Positions 1 through 8,379 of a DNA stretch of 64,000 nucleotides are shown in pieces. Every line of letters starts with the position of its first letter. Position 1 is the stretch's first letter. The DNA is from Streptomyces sp. P9-A2. GTDB lineage: Bacteria > Actinomycetota > Actinomycetes > Streptomycetales > Streptomycetaceae. The stretch is from the NCBI RefSeq assembly GCF_036634175.1, contig NZ_JAZIFX010000001.1, forward strand, positions 2,790,001-2,854,000, read 5' to 3'. The position numbers were made by a program, and so were the translations under genes. A model generated the notes under the pieces. It had not been told where the DNA came from and ran no database searches. It was given only the letters and a program-made list of their open reading frames with translations.

Positions 1-1062
1 GCCTGCCCGTGCGCCCTCGGGCTGGCCACCCCGACCGCGCTCATGGTCGGCACCGGGCGCGGCGCGCAGCTCGGCATCCTCATCAAGGGCCCCGAGGTCC
101 TGGAGTCCACCCGCCGCGTCGACACCGTCGTCCTCGACAAGACCGGCACGGTCACCACCGGCCGGATGACCCTCCAGCGGGTCCACACCGCCGACGGCAC
201 CGACGAGAAGCGGCTGCTGCGGCTCGCCGGCGCCCTGGAGCACGCCTCCGAGCACCCGATCGCCCGTGCGATCGCCGCCGGCGCCGAGGAGCGGGTGGGG
301 GCACTGCCGTCGGCCGAGAGCTTCGAGAACGTCCCGGGGAGGGGCGTACGCGGGCGCGTGGACGGCCATGAGGTGGTCGTGGGGCGGCTCGGCGGGGGTC
401 CGGCGGGCGAGGAGACGGGCCCCGGGCTGCCGCCGGAGCTGGAGCGGGCCCGGGACGAGGCCGAGAAGGGCGGGCTCACGGCCGTCGTGGTCGGCTGGGA
501 CGGCACCGCGCGCGGGGTCCTCGCCGTCGCGGACGCGGTCAAGGAGACCAGCGCGGAGGCCGTCCGGGACCTGCGCGCCCTCGGGCTCACCCCCGTCCTG
601 CTCACCGGCGACAACCGCACCGTCGCCGAGGCGGTGGGCCGGGCCGTCGGCATCGACCGGGTGATCGCCGAGGTCCTGCCCGAGGACAAGGCCGCCGTCG
701 TCCGGCAGTTGCAGGAGGAGGGACGGTCCGTCGCCATGGTCGGTGACGGCGTCAACGACGCCGCCGCCCTCGCCACCGCCGATCTGGGCCTGGCCATGGG
801 CACCGGCACCGACGCGGCGATCGAGGCCGGCGACCTGACCCTCGTCCGTGGTGATCTGCGAGTGGCGGCGGACGCCATCCGGCTGTCCCGTCGCACCCTC
901 ACGACCATCAAGGGCAACCTCGTCTGGGCCTTCGGCTACAACGTCGCCGCGCTGCCGCTGGCCGCGGCCGGCTTGCTCAACCCGATGATCGCGGGAGCCG
1001 CCATGGCCTTCTCCTCGGTCTTCGTCGTCACCAACAGCCTGCGGCTGCGCTCGTTTCATTGA
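1..1062 (+). CDS. Heavy-metal (copper-type) P1B ATPase, C-terminal part
   Basis: The gene is cut by the left window edge. The visible 353 residues begin inside the metal-binding membrane helix with a CPC motif (residues 2-4 of the fragment), the signature of P1B pumps that export Cu(I) or similar soft metals. After it come the DKTGT phosphorylation motif (Asp about residue 46), a SEHP histidine-proline motif in the nucleotide domain, TGDN, and the [10 protein letters not shown] hinge, then two closing hydrophobic helices. The order and spacing are those of a complete catalytic core, so the gene is probably intact outside the window. The N-terminal metal-binding domains and actuator domain cannot be seen, so copper versus another metal is inferred from CPC only. 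Confidence 0.93.
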   Translation, partial: ACPCALGLATPTALMVGTGRGAQLGILIKGPEVLESTRRVDTVVLDKTGTVTTGRMTLQRVHTADGTDEKRLLRLAGALEHASEHPIARAIAAGAEERVGALPSAESFENVPGRGVRGRVDGHEVVVGRLGGGPAGEETGPGLPPELERARDEAEKGGLTAVVVGWDGTARGVLAVADAVKETSAEAVRDLRALGLTPVLLTGDNRTVAEAVGRAVGIDRVIAEVLPEDKAAVVRQLQEEGRSVAMVGDGVNDAAALATADLGLAMGTGTDAAIEAGDLTLVRGDLRVAADAIRLSRRTLTTIKGNLVWAFGYNVAALPLAAAGLLNPMIAGAAMAFSSVFVVTNSLRLRSFH

Positions 1063-1504
1063 GGTCTCGACTGGGATGACCCCCTGGAGTCCGGTACGAC
1101 ATTTCACATAAGCTCTTCACAAGGCTCCCGCATCTTCCTTACTCTTGGGGCGCGTCGGTAATTCAGGACCTATGCGCACCTAGCGGACAAATGCAAGAGA
1201 CGCAGATCACAGTGATGTGAACGTAACCATCGAAGGGGTTCGAAGGTCTAAGTTGGCGATGTCAGGAAGCGTCTTGGGGGGCGCGACCTGGCATCTGGGG
1301 ATGTCTTGGGGGACTTTCCCGGAGTTGCGTTGCCGGGGCACGTACATCGGAGAGCTTTGAGCGGCCCTCTCGAGCGTGCGCGTCCCGGCAGACCGCACGA
1401 GGCGCGGTGAGTTCCGCTCATCGCGCTCAGAGACAGCGATTCAGGCGCTGATCTTCACAGACGCCCGGCCGGATCCCGTGGGGGGAATCCGCACCGGGAC
1501 ATGG
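1063..1504. other. Gene-free stretch between the P-ATPase gene and the gltA 3' region
   Basis: No convincing gene is present on either strand. The stretch is less GC-rich than its surroundings around 1090-1260. It contains two copies of GTCTTGGGGG (near 1271 and 1303) and runs into the strong terminator at 1505-1560. It probably carries the promoter and body of a short transcript ending at that terminator. The small open frames here show no family features. Confidence 0.4.
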
Positions 1505-1560
1505 GAAGGCGCCCTGACGTCGGCCCGTGGGGGGACCGGCGCAGGGCGCCTTCTTTTTTT
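1381..1560 (+). ncRNA. Candidate small RNA ending at an intrinsic terminator
   Basis: Two consecutive hairpin-capable segments each display a run of six G in the loop (about 1479-1486 and 1527-1534, both in a CCGTGGGGGGA context). The second is the terminator hairpin itself. There is no gene on the plus strand between the ATPase stop and this terminator, so an independent short transcript is the simplest reason for a T-tailed terminator here. On the opposite strand the same segments would show C6 loops, as in the 6C RNA class, but no T-tract follows them in that direction. The 5' end is a guess. Confidence 0.35.
1505..1560 (+). terminator. Rho-independent terminator with T7 tail
   Basis: A 12-bp perfect stem, 1505-1516 paired with 1542-1553, is followed by seven T (1554-1560). 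The orientation is plus. Such a canonical stem with a T-tract is uncommon in this GC-rich sequence and marks the end of whatever transcript crosses 1063-1504. Confidence 0.85.
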
Positions 1561-1611
1561 GGGGCTCGGTTCGCCTCGGGGAGCCGCCCGCCGACTCCTG
1601 CCTGCCTGTCT

Positions 1612-1710
1612 TCCTGCCGGTCCCTGCCGCACGAGACCGGCAGGGACCGGCAGGAGTCGGCAGGGACCGGCAGGAGTTGGCGAGGGACCGGCAGGAACCG
1701 GCGACGGGAC
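1612..1710. repeat. Inverted repeat with one arm tandemly repeated
   Basis: A 17-bp perfect inverted repeat (1613-1629 with 1638-1654) is followed by two further imperfect copies of its right arm, built on GGCAGGGACCGGCAGGA, up to about 1705. It lies between two terminators and is not coding. It may act as a back-up terminator or mRNA-end stabiliser, or may simply be an expanding repeat. Confidence 0.7.
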
Positions 1711-1747
1711 GACGGCACCCGCCTCCGAGGGGCCGTTGATCGAACGA

Positions 1748-1780
1748 CGAACGGCACGCCCCTCAGGGGCGTGCCGTTCG
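1748..1780 (-). terminator. gltA terminator hairpin
   Basis: A 15-bp perfect stem (1748-1762 with 1766-1780) with a 3-nt loop lies 27 bp past the citrate synthase stop codon on the minus strand. No T-tract follows, as is usual for Streptomyces terminators. Confidence 0.85.
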
Positions 1781-1806
1781 GTGGTCGCGTCGTGTGCCGC
1801 GTCCGG

Positions 1807-3096
1807 TCAGCGCTCCTCGACCGGGATGAAGTCGCGCTCCACCACGCCCGTGTAGATCTGGCGGGGGCGGCCGATGCGGGAACCCGGCTCCTTGATCATC
1901 TCGTGCCACTGGGCGATCCAGCCCGGCAGCCGGCCGATGGCGAACAGGACCGTGAACATCTCGGTCGGGAAGCCCATCGCCCGGTAGATCAGACCGGTGT
2001 AGAAGTCCACGTTCGGGTAGAGGCTGCGCGAGACGAAGTAGTCGTCGGAGAGCGCGTGCTCCTCCAGCTTGAGCGCGATGTCCAGCAGCTCGTCGGACTT
2101 GCCGAGGGCGGACAGCACGTCGTGCGCGGCGGCCTTGATGATCTTGGCGCGCGGGTCGAAGTTCTTGTAGACCCGGTGGCCGAAGCCCATCAGGCGGACG
2201 CCGTCCTCCTTGTTCTTCACCTTGCGGATGAAGGCGTCGACGTCGCCGCCGTCGGCCTGGATGCCCTCGAGCATCTCCAGCACCGACTGGTTGGCGCCAC
2301 CGTGCAGCGGGCCCCACAGGGCGGAGATGCCGGCGGAGATCGAGGCGAACATGTTCGCCTGCGAGGAGCCGACCAGACGCACCGTGGAGGTCGAGCAGTT
2401 CTGCTCGTGGTCCGCGTGCAGGATGAGCAGCTTGTCCAGGGCGGAGACGACGACCGGGTCGGGCTCGTACTCCTGGGCCGGGACGGAGAAGGTCATGCGC
2501 AGGAAGTTCTCGACGTAGCCGAGGTCGTTGCGCGGGTAGACGAACGGGTGGCCGATCGACTTCTTGTACGCGTAGGCCGCGATCGTCGGAAGCTTGGCGA
2601 GCAGCCGGATGGTGGAGAGGTGGCGCTGGCGCTCGTCGAACGGGTTGTGGCTGTCCTGGTAGAACGTCGACAGCGCCGAGACGACCGACGACAGCATCGC
2701 CATCGGGTGGGCGTCGCGCGGGAAGCCCGTGTAGAAGTTCTTGACGTCCTCGTGCAGCAGGGTGTGCTGCGTGATCTCGCCCCGGAACGCGGTGAGCTCG
2801 TCGACGGTCGGCAGCTCGCCGTGGATCAGCAGGTAGGCGACCTCCAGGAAGGAGGAGCGCTCGGCCAGCTGCTCGATGGGGTACCCGCGGTAACGGAGGA
2901 TGCCCCCCTCACCGTCCAGGTACGTGATCGCGGATTTGTATGCGGCGGTGTTGCCGTAACCGCTGTCCAGCGTCACCAGGCCGGTCTGGGAACGGAGCTT
3001 CCCGATGTCGAAGCCCTTGTCACCGACCGTACTGTCGATCACCGGGTAGGTGTACTCGCCGTCGCCGTACCGCAGTACTACAGAGTTGTCGCTCAC
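1807..3096 (-). CDS. gltA: Citrate synthase
   Basis: Condenses acetyl-CoA with oxaloacetate, the entry step of the TCA cycle, in the cytoplasm. The translated protein (429 residues from GTG at 3096) is collinear with hexameric type II citrate synthases. It has an N-terminal beta domain (LRYGDGEYTYPVIDSTVG), the HADHEQNCSTSTVR segment with an active-site His, the GPLHGGANQ segment with the second His, GFGHRVYKNFDPRA and the catalytic-Asp region near NVDFYTG. The GTG at 3096 is chosen because GAGGG lies about 6 nt upstream. An in-frame ATG at 3108 overlaps that ribosome-binding sequence. It is monocistronic, with its own terminator at 1748-1780 and a 243-bp upstream gap holding the promoter. 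Confidence 0.97.
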   Translation of the reverse strand: MSDNSVVLRYGDGEYTYPVIDSTVGDKGFDIGKLRSQTGLVTLDSGYGNTAAYKSAITYLDGEGGILRYRGYPIEQLAERSSFLEVAYLLIHGELPTVDELTAFRGEITQHTLLHEDVKNFYTGFPRDAHPMAMLSSVVSALSTFYQDSHNPFDERQRHLSTIRLLAKLPTIAAYAYKKSIGHPFVYPRNDLGYVENFLRMTFSVPAQEYEPDPVVVSALDKLLILHADHEQNCSTSTVRLVGSSQANMFASISAGISALWGPLHGGANQSVLEMLEGIQADGGDVDAFIRKVKNKEDGVRLMGFGHRVYKNFDPRAKIIKAAAHDVLSALGKSDELLDIALKLEEHALSDDYFVSRSLYPNVDFYTGLIYRAMGFPTEMFTVLFAIGRLPGWIAQWHEMIKEPGSRIGRPRQIYTGVVERDFIPVEER

Positions 3097-3339
3097 GTCA
3101 TCCCTCACCGACGTAGTGCCTCACCTTCGAGGTGCCCTGACTGTCTCTACCATCCCCCACTTGGCTCAGGAGAGTGCACTCGGGGTCGACCATCGGGCCT
3201 ATTGGCGGCACTCAGTGCCGCTAGCTTGCCCATCCTGCCTCCTGTGTCCCCCTTCCGGAAGACCTCTGTGACGTTCCCGACTCACTTGATCGATCATTTT
3301 TCTTCCGGGAACGGGACGAAGGACAGCAACAACGACGGT
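3097..3339. promoter_or_regulatory. gltA upstream region
   Basis: This is 243 bp between two minus-strand genes. It contains small dyads (GGCACTCAGTGCC near 3209 and TGATCGATCA near 3287) and a locally AT-rich patch at 3285-3305. No clear terminator for recD2 is visible. The gltA promoter must lie here or be shared by read-through. Confidence 0.4.
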
Positions 3340-5592
3340 TCAGGCGCCCGCGAGCCGGAAGTCGAGCGCCGTGCAGCGCCGGCCGGCCGAGACCGTGCGT
3401 ACCGCCTGTCCGATCGCCCTGCGGGAGCCGACGAGGACGACCAGCCGCTTGGCCCGGGTGACCGCCGTGTAGAGCAGGTTCCGCTGGAGCATCATCCAGG
3501 CGCCGGTGGTCACCGGGATCACGACGGCCGGGTACTCGCTGCCCTGGGAACGGTGGATGGTCACCGCGTAGGCGTGGGCGAGCTCGTCCAGTTCGTCGAA
3601 CTCGTACGGCACCTCCTCGTCCTCGTCCGTCAGCACCGTCAGCCGCTGGTCGACCGGGTCGAGCGAGGTGACCACGCCGACGGTTCCGTTGAAGACCCCG
3701 TTCTCACCCTTCTCGTAATTGTTACGGATCTGGGTGACCTTGTCGCCCACGCGGAAGACCCGGCCGCCGAACCGCTTCTCGGGCAGGTCGGGGCGGCCGG
3801 GGGTGACGGCCTGCTGGAGCAGCCCGTTCAGCGTGCCGGCGCCGGCCGGGCCCCGGTGCATGGGGGCCAGGACCTGCACGTCCCGGCGCGGATCGAGCCC
3901 GAACCTCGCCGGGATGCGGCGCGCGGCGACGTCCACGGTGAGCCGGCCCGCCTCCTCCGTGTCGTCCTCGACGAAGAGGAAGAAGTCCTTCATGCCGTCG
4001 GTGAGCGGATGCTGTCCGGCGTTGATCCGGTGCGCGTTGGTCACCACACCCGACTGCTGGGCCTGGCGGAAGACGCGGGTGAGGCGGACGGCGGGGACGG
4101 GACTGCCGTCGGCCAGCAGGTCCCGGAGCACCTCGCCCGCGCCGACGCTGGGCAGCTGGTCGACATCGCCGACGAAGAGCAGGTGGGCACCGGGAGCCAC
4201 GGCCTTGACCAGCTTGTTGGCCAGCAGCAGGTCGAGCATGGACGCCTCGTCGACCACCACCAGGTCGGCGTCCAGCGGCCGGTCCCGGTCGTAGGCGGCG
4301 TCACCGCCGGGCTTGAGCTCCAGCAGGCGGTGCACGGTGGAGGCCTCGGTGCCGGTCAGCTCCGCGAGCCGTTTGGCGGCGCGCCCGGTCGGGGCGGCGA
4401 GCACCACCTTGGCCTTCTTCGCGCGGGCCAGCTCCACGATGGACCGCACCGTGAAGGACTTGCCGCAGCCGGGGCCTCCGGTGAGGACGGCGACCTTCTC
4501 GGTGAGCGCCAGTTTGACGGCGGCCTCCTGCTCGGGGGCGAGGTCGGCGCCCGTACGGCCCTTCAGCCAGGTCAGCGCCTTGCCCCAGTCCACCCCGGCG
4601 AACCCCGGCATCCGGTCCTCACCGGTGCGCAGGAGGCGCAGCAACTGGGCGGAGAGGGCCAGTTCGGCGCGGTGGAAGGGCACCAGGTAGACGGCGGTGA
4701 CGGGGTCGCCGCCCTGCGGGTCGGGGACCTTCTCCCGTACGACTCCGGGGTCCTCGCCCTCCTCCGGCCCGGCGGCCAGTTCGGCGAGGCACTCGATGAC
4801 GAGCCCGGTGTCCACCTGGAGCAGTTTCACCGCGTCGGCGATCAGCTTCTCCTCGGGGAGATAGCAGTGGCCCTGGTCGGTGGCCTGCGACAGCGCGTAC
4901 TGCAGACCGGCCTTGACCCGGTCCGGGCTGTCGTGCGGGATGCCGACGGACTGGGCGATCTTGTCGGCGGTGAGGAAGCCGATGCCCCAGACGTCGGACG
5001 CCAGCCGATAGGGCTGGTTCTTCACGACGGAGATCGAGGCGTCCCCGTACTTCTTGTAGATCCGCACGGCGATCGACGTCGACACCTCGACGGTCTGGAG
5101 GAAGAGCATGACCTCCTTGATCGCCTTCTGCTCCTCCCAGGCGTCGGCGATCTTCTTCGTCCGCTTGGGCCCGAGGCCGGGGACCTCGATGAGCCGCTTG
5201 GGCTCCTCCTCGATGACGGTCAGGGTGTCCAGGCCGAAGTGCTGCGTGATGCGGTCGGCGAAGACCGGCCCGATGCCCTTGACCAGCCCGGAACCGAGGT
5301 AGCGCCGGATGCCCTGGACGGTGGCCGGCAGCAGCGTCGTGTAGTTCTCGACGTGGAACTGCTTTCCGTACTGCGGATGCGACCCCCACCGCCCCTCCAT
5401 CCGCAGCGACTCGCCCACCTGCGCCCCGAGCAGCGCCCCGACGACGGTGAGCAGGTCGTTGGCGCCCCTGCCGGTGTCGACGCGGGCGACCGTGTAGCCG
5501 TTCTCCTCATTGGAGTACGTGATGCGCTCGAGAACGCCTTCGAGGGTGGCGAGGCGCCGCTCACCGGGGGCCGCCGCAGACTGGTTGGACAT
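3340..5592 (-). CDS. recD2: RecD2-type ATP-dependent DNA helicase
   Basis: Superfamily 1B 5'-3' helicase acting on DNA ends and recombination intermediates, of the RecBC-independent RecD2 type. The 750 residues include an N-terminal OB-like domain, tandem helix-hairpin-helix segments (GIGPVFADRI, VPGLGPKRTKKI) that distinguish RecD2 from RecD, Walker A GGPGCGKSF, Walker B VVDEASM, and the C-terminal UvrD-like motif YAVTIHRSQGSEYPAVV followed by YTAVTRAKRLVVLVG. The ATG at 5592 starts MSNQSAAAPGERR; upstream in-frame sequence has no family resemblance. Oddity: a copy of this start region (12 codons plus upstream DNA) recurs at 8245-8304. Confidence 0.95.
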   Translation of the reverse strand: MSNQSAAAPGERRLATLEGVLERITYSNEENGYTVARVDTGRGANDLLTVVGALLGAQVGESLRMEGRWGSHPQYGKQFHVENYTTLLPATVQGIRRYLGSGLVKGIGPVFADRITQHFGLDTLTVIEEEPKRLIEVPGLGPKRTKKIADAWEEQKAIKEVMLFLQTVEVSTSIAVRIYKKYGDASISVVKNQPYRLASDVWGIGFLTADKIAQSVGIPHDSPDRVKAGLQYALSQATDQGHCYLPEEKLIADAVKLLQVDTGLVIECLAELAAGPEEGEDPGVVREKVPDPQGGDPVTAVYLVPFHRAELALSAQLLRLLRTGEDRMPGFAGVDWGKALTWLKGRTGADLAPEQEAAVKLALTEKVAVLTGGPGCGKSFTVRSIVELARAKKAKVVLAAPTGRAAKRLAELTGTEASTVHRLLELKPGGDAAYDRDRPLDADLVVVDEASMLDLLLANKLVKAVAPGAHLLFVGDVDQLPSVGAGEVLRDLLADGSPVPAVRLTRVFRQAQQSGVVTNAHRINAGQHPLTDGMKDFFLFVEDDTEEAGRLTVDVAARRIPARFGLDPRRDVQVLAPMHRGPAGAGTLNGLLQQAVTPGRPDLPEKRFGGRVFRVGDKVTQIRNNYEKGENGVFNGTVGVVTSLDPVDQRLTVLTDEDEEVPYEFDELDELAHAYAVTIHRSQGSEYPAVVIPVTTGAWMMLQRNLLYTAVTRAKRLVVLVGSRRAIGQAVRTVSAGRRCTALDFRLAGA

Positions 5593-5621
5593 GGGTCCGA
5601 CGGTACCGGTGGGGTGTGACA
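5561..5621. repeat. Direct repeat copy 1 (recD2 start region)
   Basis: This 61-bp segment covers the recD2 start codon, its first ten or so codons and about 29 bp upstream. It is matched at 8245-8304 in the same orientation with about five differences including one 1-nt indel. The two copies bracket the Uma2-darG-darT block. Confidence 0.85.
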
Positions 5622-5661
5622 GGGTGCGGCCCGGAAGGGCCCTTCTCCGTAGTCTTGGGGC

Positions 5662-6234
5662 ATGGACTACGCCAGGATGCGCGCCATCGCCGAAGACCTC
5701 GGGGCATACGCGGAGCGGCTCGAAGGGGCCTGGAGCGTCGAGATCGGGCCGTCCGGTCCGATACTGGCCATGATGCGCCCGTCCAAACGCCATGAGGGCA
5801 CCATCCGCCGCATCTGCAAGCAGTTGGACGCGCAACTCCTCAGTACCCACCCCGGTCACATCTGCGCGAGCGGCCCCGAGATCGAGCATCCGGCGATCGG
5901 CCGCATGCGCCGCCCCGACGCCGTTGTCATCCCCGAGGCCACCCTCGACGAAGAAGGCCTCGCCGTCGACGCGACGCAGGCGCTGGCCGTCGTCGAGATC
6001 GTCTCGCCGTCCAACCCGAGCAACGACTACGCCGAGAAACTGGCCGACTATCCGGCCATGGGCATCCCGTATTACATGATCGTCGACCCGCGCACCGGAA
6101 CGATCCAGGTGCACTCCGACCTGTGTAAGGGCCGCTACAGCAACAAGGAGCCGTACATCTTCGGCGACTCGGTGCCGTTCGGGCCGTGGACGGTGGAGAC
6201 GTCGGAGTTCCGGCGGTACGGCAGGGACGGTTAG
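5662..6234 (+). CDS. Uma2-family (DUF820) PD-(D/E)XK nuclease-like protein
   Basis: A 190-residue soluble protein. The core reads RPDAVVIPEA, then about 30 residues on ALAVVEIVSPSN, then KLADYPAMGIPYYMIVDP. This is the Uma2/DUF820 arrangement of a restriction-endonuclease-like fold (Asp, then Glu within a beta-strand). The true substrate of Streptomyces Uma2 paralogues is not known. The start ATG follows a 69-bp gap shared with the divergent recD2 start. It sits inside the block flanked by direct repeats. The last codons overlap a DUF397 remnant on the other strand. Confidence 0.85.
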   Translation: MDYARMRAIAEDLGAYAERLEGAWSVEIGPSGPILAMMRPSKRHEGTIRRICKQLDAQLLSTHPGHICASGPEIEHPAIGRMRRPDAVVIPEATLDEEGLAVDATQALAVVEIVSPSNPSNDYAEKLADYPAMGIPYYMIVDPRTGTIQVHSDLCKGRYSNKEPYIFGDSVPFGPWTVETSEFRRYGRDG

Positions 6235-6328
6235 GGGCAGCGGCGGGGGTTCGGCTCGAGGGCTTCGAGGAAGGGGGCGAAGGCGGCGGCGGGGAAGGTG
6301 AGGGTGGCGCGGACCGGGGCCTGTTCCC
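6231..6328 (-). pseudogene. DUF397 C-terminal remnant
   Basis: Only the C-terminal quarter of a DUF397 protein remains (VRATLTFPAAAFAPFLEAL and a short tail). It directly follows the darG stop and overlaps the end of the Uma2 gene. It matches the C-terminus of the full DUF397 gene at 8718-8915 in wording and nucleotide sequence. No start or N-terminal KSSYSG motif is present. It is a scar of rearrangement. Confidence 0.7.
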
Positions 6329-7417
6329 TCACACGGGTGAGCCAAGTTCCGGTGAGGGCAGGAGGCCCGCCTCGGAGAGGCGCTGCCACGCGGTGCGCAC
6401 ATGAGCCTGTGTGAACAGGCGCTGCTTACGCTTGTTCCACCCGCTGATGCACGCGACAACGGCATCGGGATTGGGGGGCGGCGTGACCAATTCTTCCGCA
6501 GCGAACAGAACGGTGCTCAGGAGTTCCATGCCGAAGGCGTCTTCGAAACCGGCAGTCAGTATGTGGAATCTGTCCGCGATCTCCTCGAACTCCGGGTGCT
6601 GCTCAAGAAGCCGCTCGGCTTCGTCCACGGAGCCCCTGTCAAGCTCCAGGATCGCCTGAGCTCCGCTGGTGCCGTCCCCATACCCCGTGATGAAGTGCCC
6701 CTCCATCGCCGATACCGCCCTGTCCAATGGCTGCGAGTACGGACCGTAGATCCCCTTTTCGAAGTGAAGACCCAGCGGCAGTCGCAACTTCTGCAGAAGA
6801 TATGCAATCTTGTGCGCTTCGAGCAGAGAAACGCGAGGCTCAAAGGCAAGCCCCCGCGAGATTCCACTACGGATATAGCGGTCGAGCGCAGCAAGGAAAG
6901 CGGCACGCTCGCGGTTCATGGGGGGCGCTTCGGTGGCGTTCGGCATGGAGCGGGCACTCGGCGCGCCAGACGGTTCCCACAGCCGGACCTCGACCCCGGG
7001 GATGGTGCCCAGCGCCTGGCGAATCATGGGCTCGACCTCACGCCAGGACAGACCTCCATTGCCGCACCCGAGCGGAGGGACCGCGATTGACCCGATTCCC
7101 CTCTCGACAATCTCGTCACGCAATGCGACAAGCCCCGAGGCGATGTCCTCGATTCGGGACGGCGCGCGCCAGTGACGCTTGGTCGGGAAGTTGATGACAA
7201 ATCTGGGGCCCGCCATCTGACCGACCTCATGCACGTGCATTCGGCCGACCGTCACATCCCCGCGATCACAGGACGCCTTGTAATCCTTGAAATTCTCTGG
7301 ATAGGCCCGCTTGAACTGCAAGGCGATGCCCTTGCCCATAACACCCACGGTGTTGACCGTGTTCACAAGGGCATCGACATCCGCCAGAAGCAGATTGCCG
7401 GTGCCGCGCGTAATCAT
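6329..7417 (-). CDS. darG: DarG-type antitoxin: macrodomain DNA ADP-ribosyl glycohydrolase
   Basis: Antitoxin of the DarTG pair. DarG macrodomains strip ADP-ribose from thymidine in DNA, and the C-terminal half binds DarT. Residues 1-150 form a macrodomain: GTGNLLLADVDALVNTVNTVGVMGKGIALQFK, the VPPLGCGNGGLSW loop, and VNFPTKRHWR. Residues about 170-360 are an alpha-helical region (FLAALDRYIRSG, FEKGIYGPYSQPL) typical of DarG. The ATG at 7417 has GGAAGGA 5 nt upstream. A GTG at 7483 would add 22 residues and overlap darT but has a poor ribosome site. It lies 40 bp downstream of darT in the same operon, so toxin comes before antitoxin. Confidence 0.92.
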   Translation of the reverse strand: MITRGTGNLLLADVDALVNTVNTVGVMGKGIALQFKRAYPENFKDYKASCDRGDVTVGRMHVHEVGQMAGPRFVINFPTKRHWRAPSRIEDIASGLVALRDEIVERGIGSIAVPPLGCGNGGLSWREVEPMIRQALGTIPGVEVRLWEPSGAPSARSMPNATEAPPMNRERAAFLAALDRYIRSGISRGLAFEPRVSLLEAHKIAYLLQKLRLPLGLHFEKGIYGPYSQPLDRAVSAMEGHFITGYGDGTSGAQAILELDRGSVDEAERLLEQHPEFEEIADRFHILTAGFEDAFGMELLSTVLFAAEELVTPPPNPDAVVACISGWNKRKQRLFTQAHVRTAWQRLSEAGLLPSPELGSPV

Positions 7418-7457
7418 CGCCGTCCTTCCCTCGGAGGGTCCGATCTCCTCCGCCAAC

Positions 7458-8123
7458 TCAGTAGTACCACTCACGTCTGACACTCAGCGGGAGCTCGGCC
7501 CCCGCCTCTCTGAGCAAGCGATGCGCTTGTTGAGCATGAGCATGATCATAGGCCCCGACCTCATGCAGGGCGGTGACCGGGAGGTGTTCGAGGACCAGAA
7601 GTTCAGCCATGCGGCGTCTCATCCGGTCACCGTCGTCAGCCGTGTTCGCCCAGTACCGAGCCGCCATGATCTCCCAGTCGACAACAGTGGGCATCTCACC
7701 CAGTGTCGTGAAGTGCTGGGTGATCTCGTTTGCGCAGTTGCCGTCGCTGAAGACGAAAGGCCTTCCGGACTCCACCACCGCACCCACGGACGTGACGAGG
7801 TAGACGAGGGGCGTCTGCCCCTCCCGGTACGTCGGCACGCCACCCCGGCTGATCACGTACAGCATGGGGGACCGTGGAGCGAAGTAGAACGGAACGTAGT
7901 CAGCCGGGCAACCGTACGGCGGAACGGTGATCCGTCGGGTGCGCCGTTCGGCCTTGACCTCTCTGTCCCCGCACTCCAGCAGCACCCCTCCCCTGCCCTG
8001 CATGACGGTGTCCGAGACCAACTGCTTCTCGGTAAGGATGTCGCGCAGGTTGCGTACGTGCGTGAAGTGGAAGAGTCGCCGTTCCCCAACGTTCGTCACG
8101 AGAGCCGAGTAGACCACACTCAT
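7458..8123 (-). CDS. darT: DarT-type toxin: DNA thymidine ADP-ribosyltransferase (DUF4433)
   Basis: Uses NAD+ to ADP-ribosylate thymidine on single-stranded DNA, blocking replication; used in TA modules and phage defence. The 221 residues show the family hallmarks: N-terminal FHFTHVRNLRDIL, VPFYFAPRSPMLYVI (the NAD-binding/ARTT-like part), FSDGN, and RRMAELLVLEHLP with the expected catalytic Glu at residue 174. The protein looks full length. The ATG at 8123 follows GGGAG. It is the first gene of the darT-darG operon. Just upstream is the second copy of the recD2 start region, suggesting the module arrived by insertion. Confidence 0.92.
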   Translation of the reverse strand: MSVVYSALVTNVGERRLFHFTHVRNLRDILTEKQLVSDTVMQGRGGVLLECGDREVKAERRTRRITVPPYGCPADYVPFYFAPRSPMLYVISRGGVPTYREGQTPLVYLVTSVGAVVESGRPFVFSDGNCANEITQHFTTLGEMPTVVDWEIMAARYWANTADDGDRMRRRMAELLVLEHLPVTALHEVGAYDHAHAQQAHRLLREAGAELPLSVRREWYY

Positions 8124-8244
8124 GCACTCCCAAGAACAGTAGTCACATCATCAACTAGCTTTGTTCGAACAATGGTTGGATGACGACAGCCGAGTCCGAC
8201 GGCGAGGCCGGCGCGGGAGGACACCACGGACGGCAAGCCACCGT

Positions 8245-8304
8245 TCACCGGGGGCCGCCGCGGACTGGTTGGACATGGTTCGACGGCACCGGTGGGTTGT
8301 GACA
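8245..8304. repeat. Direct repeat copy 2 (recD2 start duplicate)
   Basis: This is the second copy of 5561-5621. On the minus strand it still encodes MSNQSAAAPGER from an ATG at 8276, then departs from recD2 and soon meets a stop. It is therefore a dead 5' fragment of recD2, not an independent gene. Confidence 0.85.
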
Positions 8305-8379
8305 GCCCACGTCCTGCCCGAGAGGCCGGAATCGGTAGGCTCTCGCGAACCAACTCGAGCAGATGGCGAGCCGCACGTG

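Noticed and set aside
1225..1250. GGTTCGAA resembling a tRNA T-loop
   Set aside because: No acceptor stem, anticodon arm or D-arm can be formed around it.
1460..1553. 6C RNA on the minus strand
   Set aside because: Two C6 loops are present, but there is no T-tract or promoter evidence in that direction, while the plus strand ends in a canonical terminator. Kept only as an alternative in the small-RNA entry.
1501..5619. A very long plus-strand open frame opposite gltA and recD2
   Set aside because: It is antisense to two well-identified genes, has the low-complexity Val/Arg/Gly/Asp composition of a high-GC shadow frame and shows no family motif.
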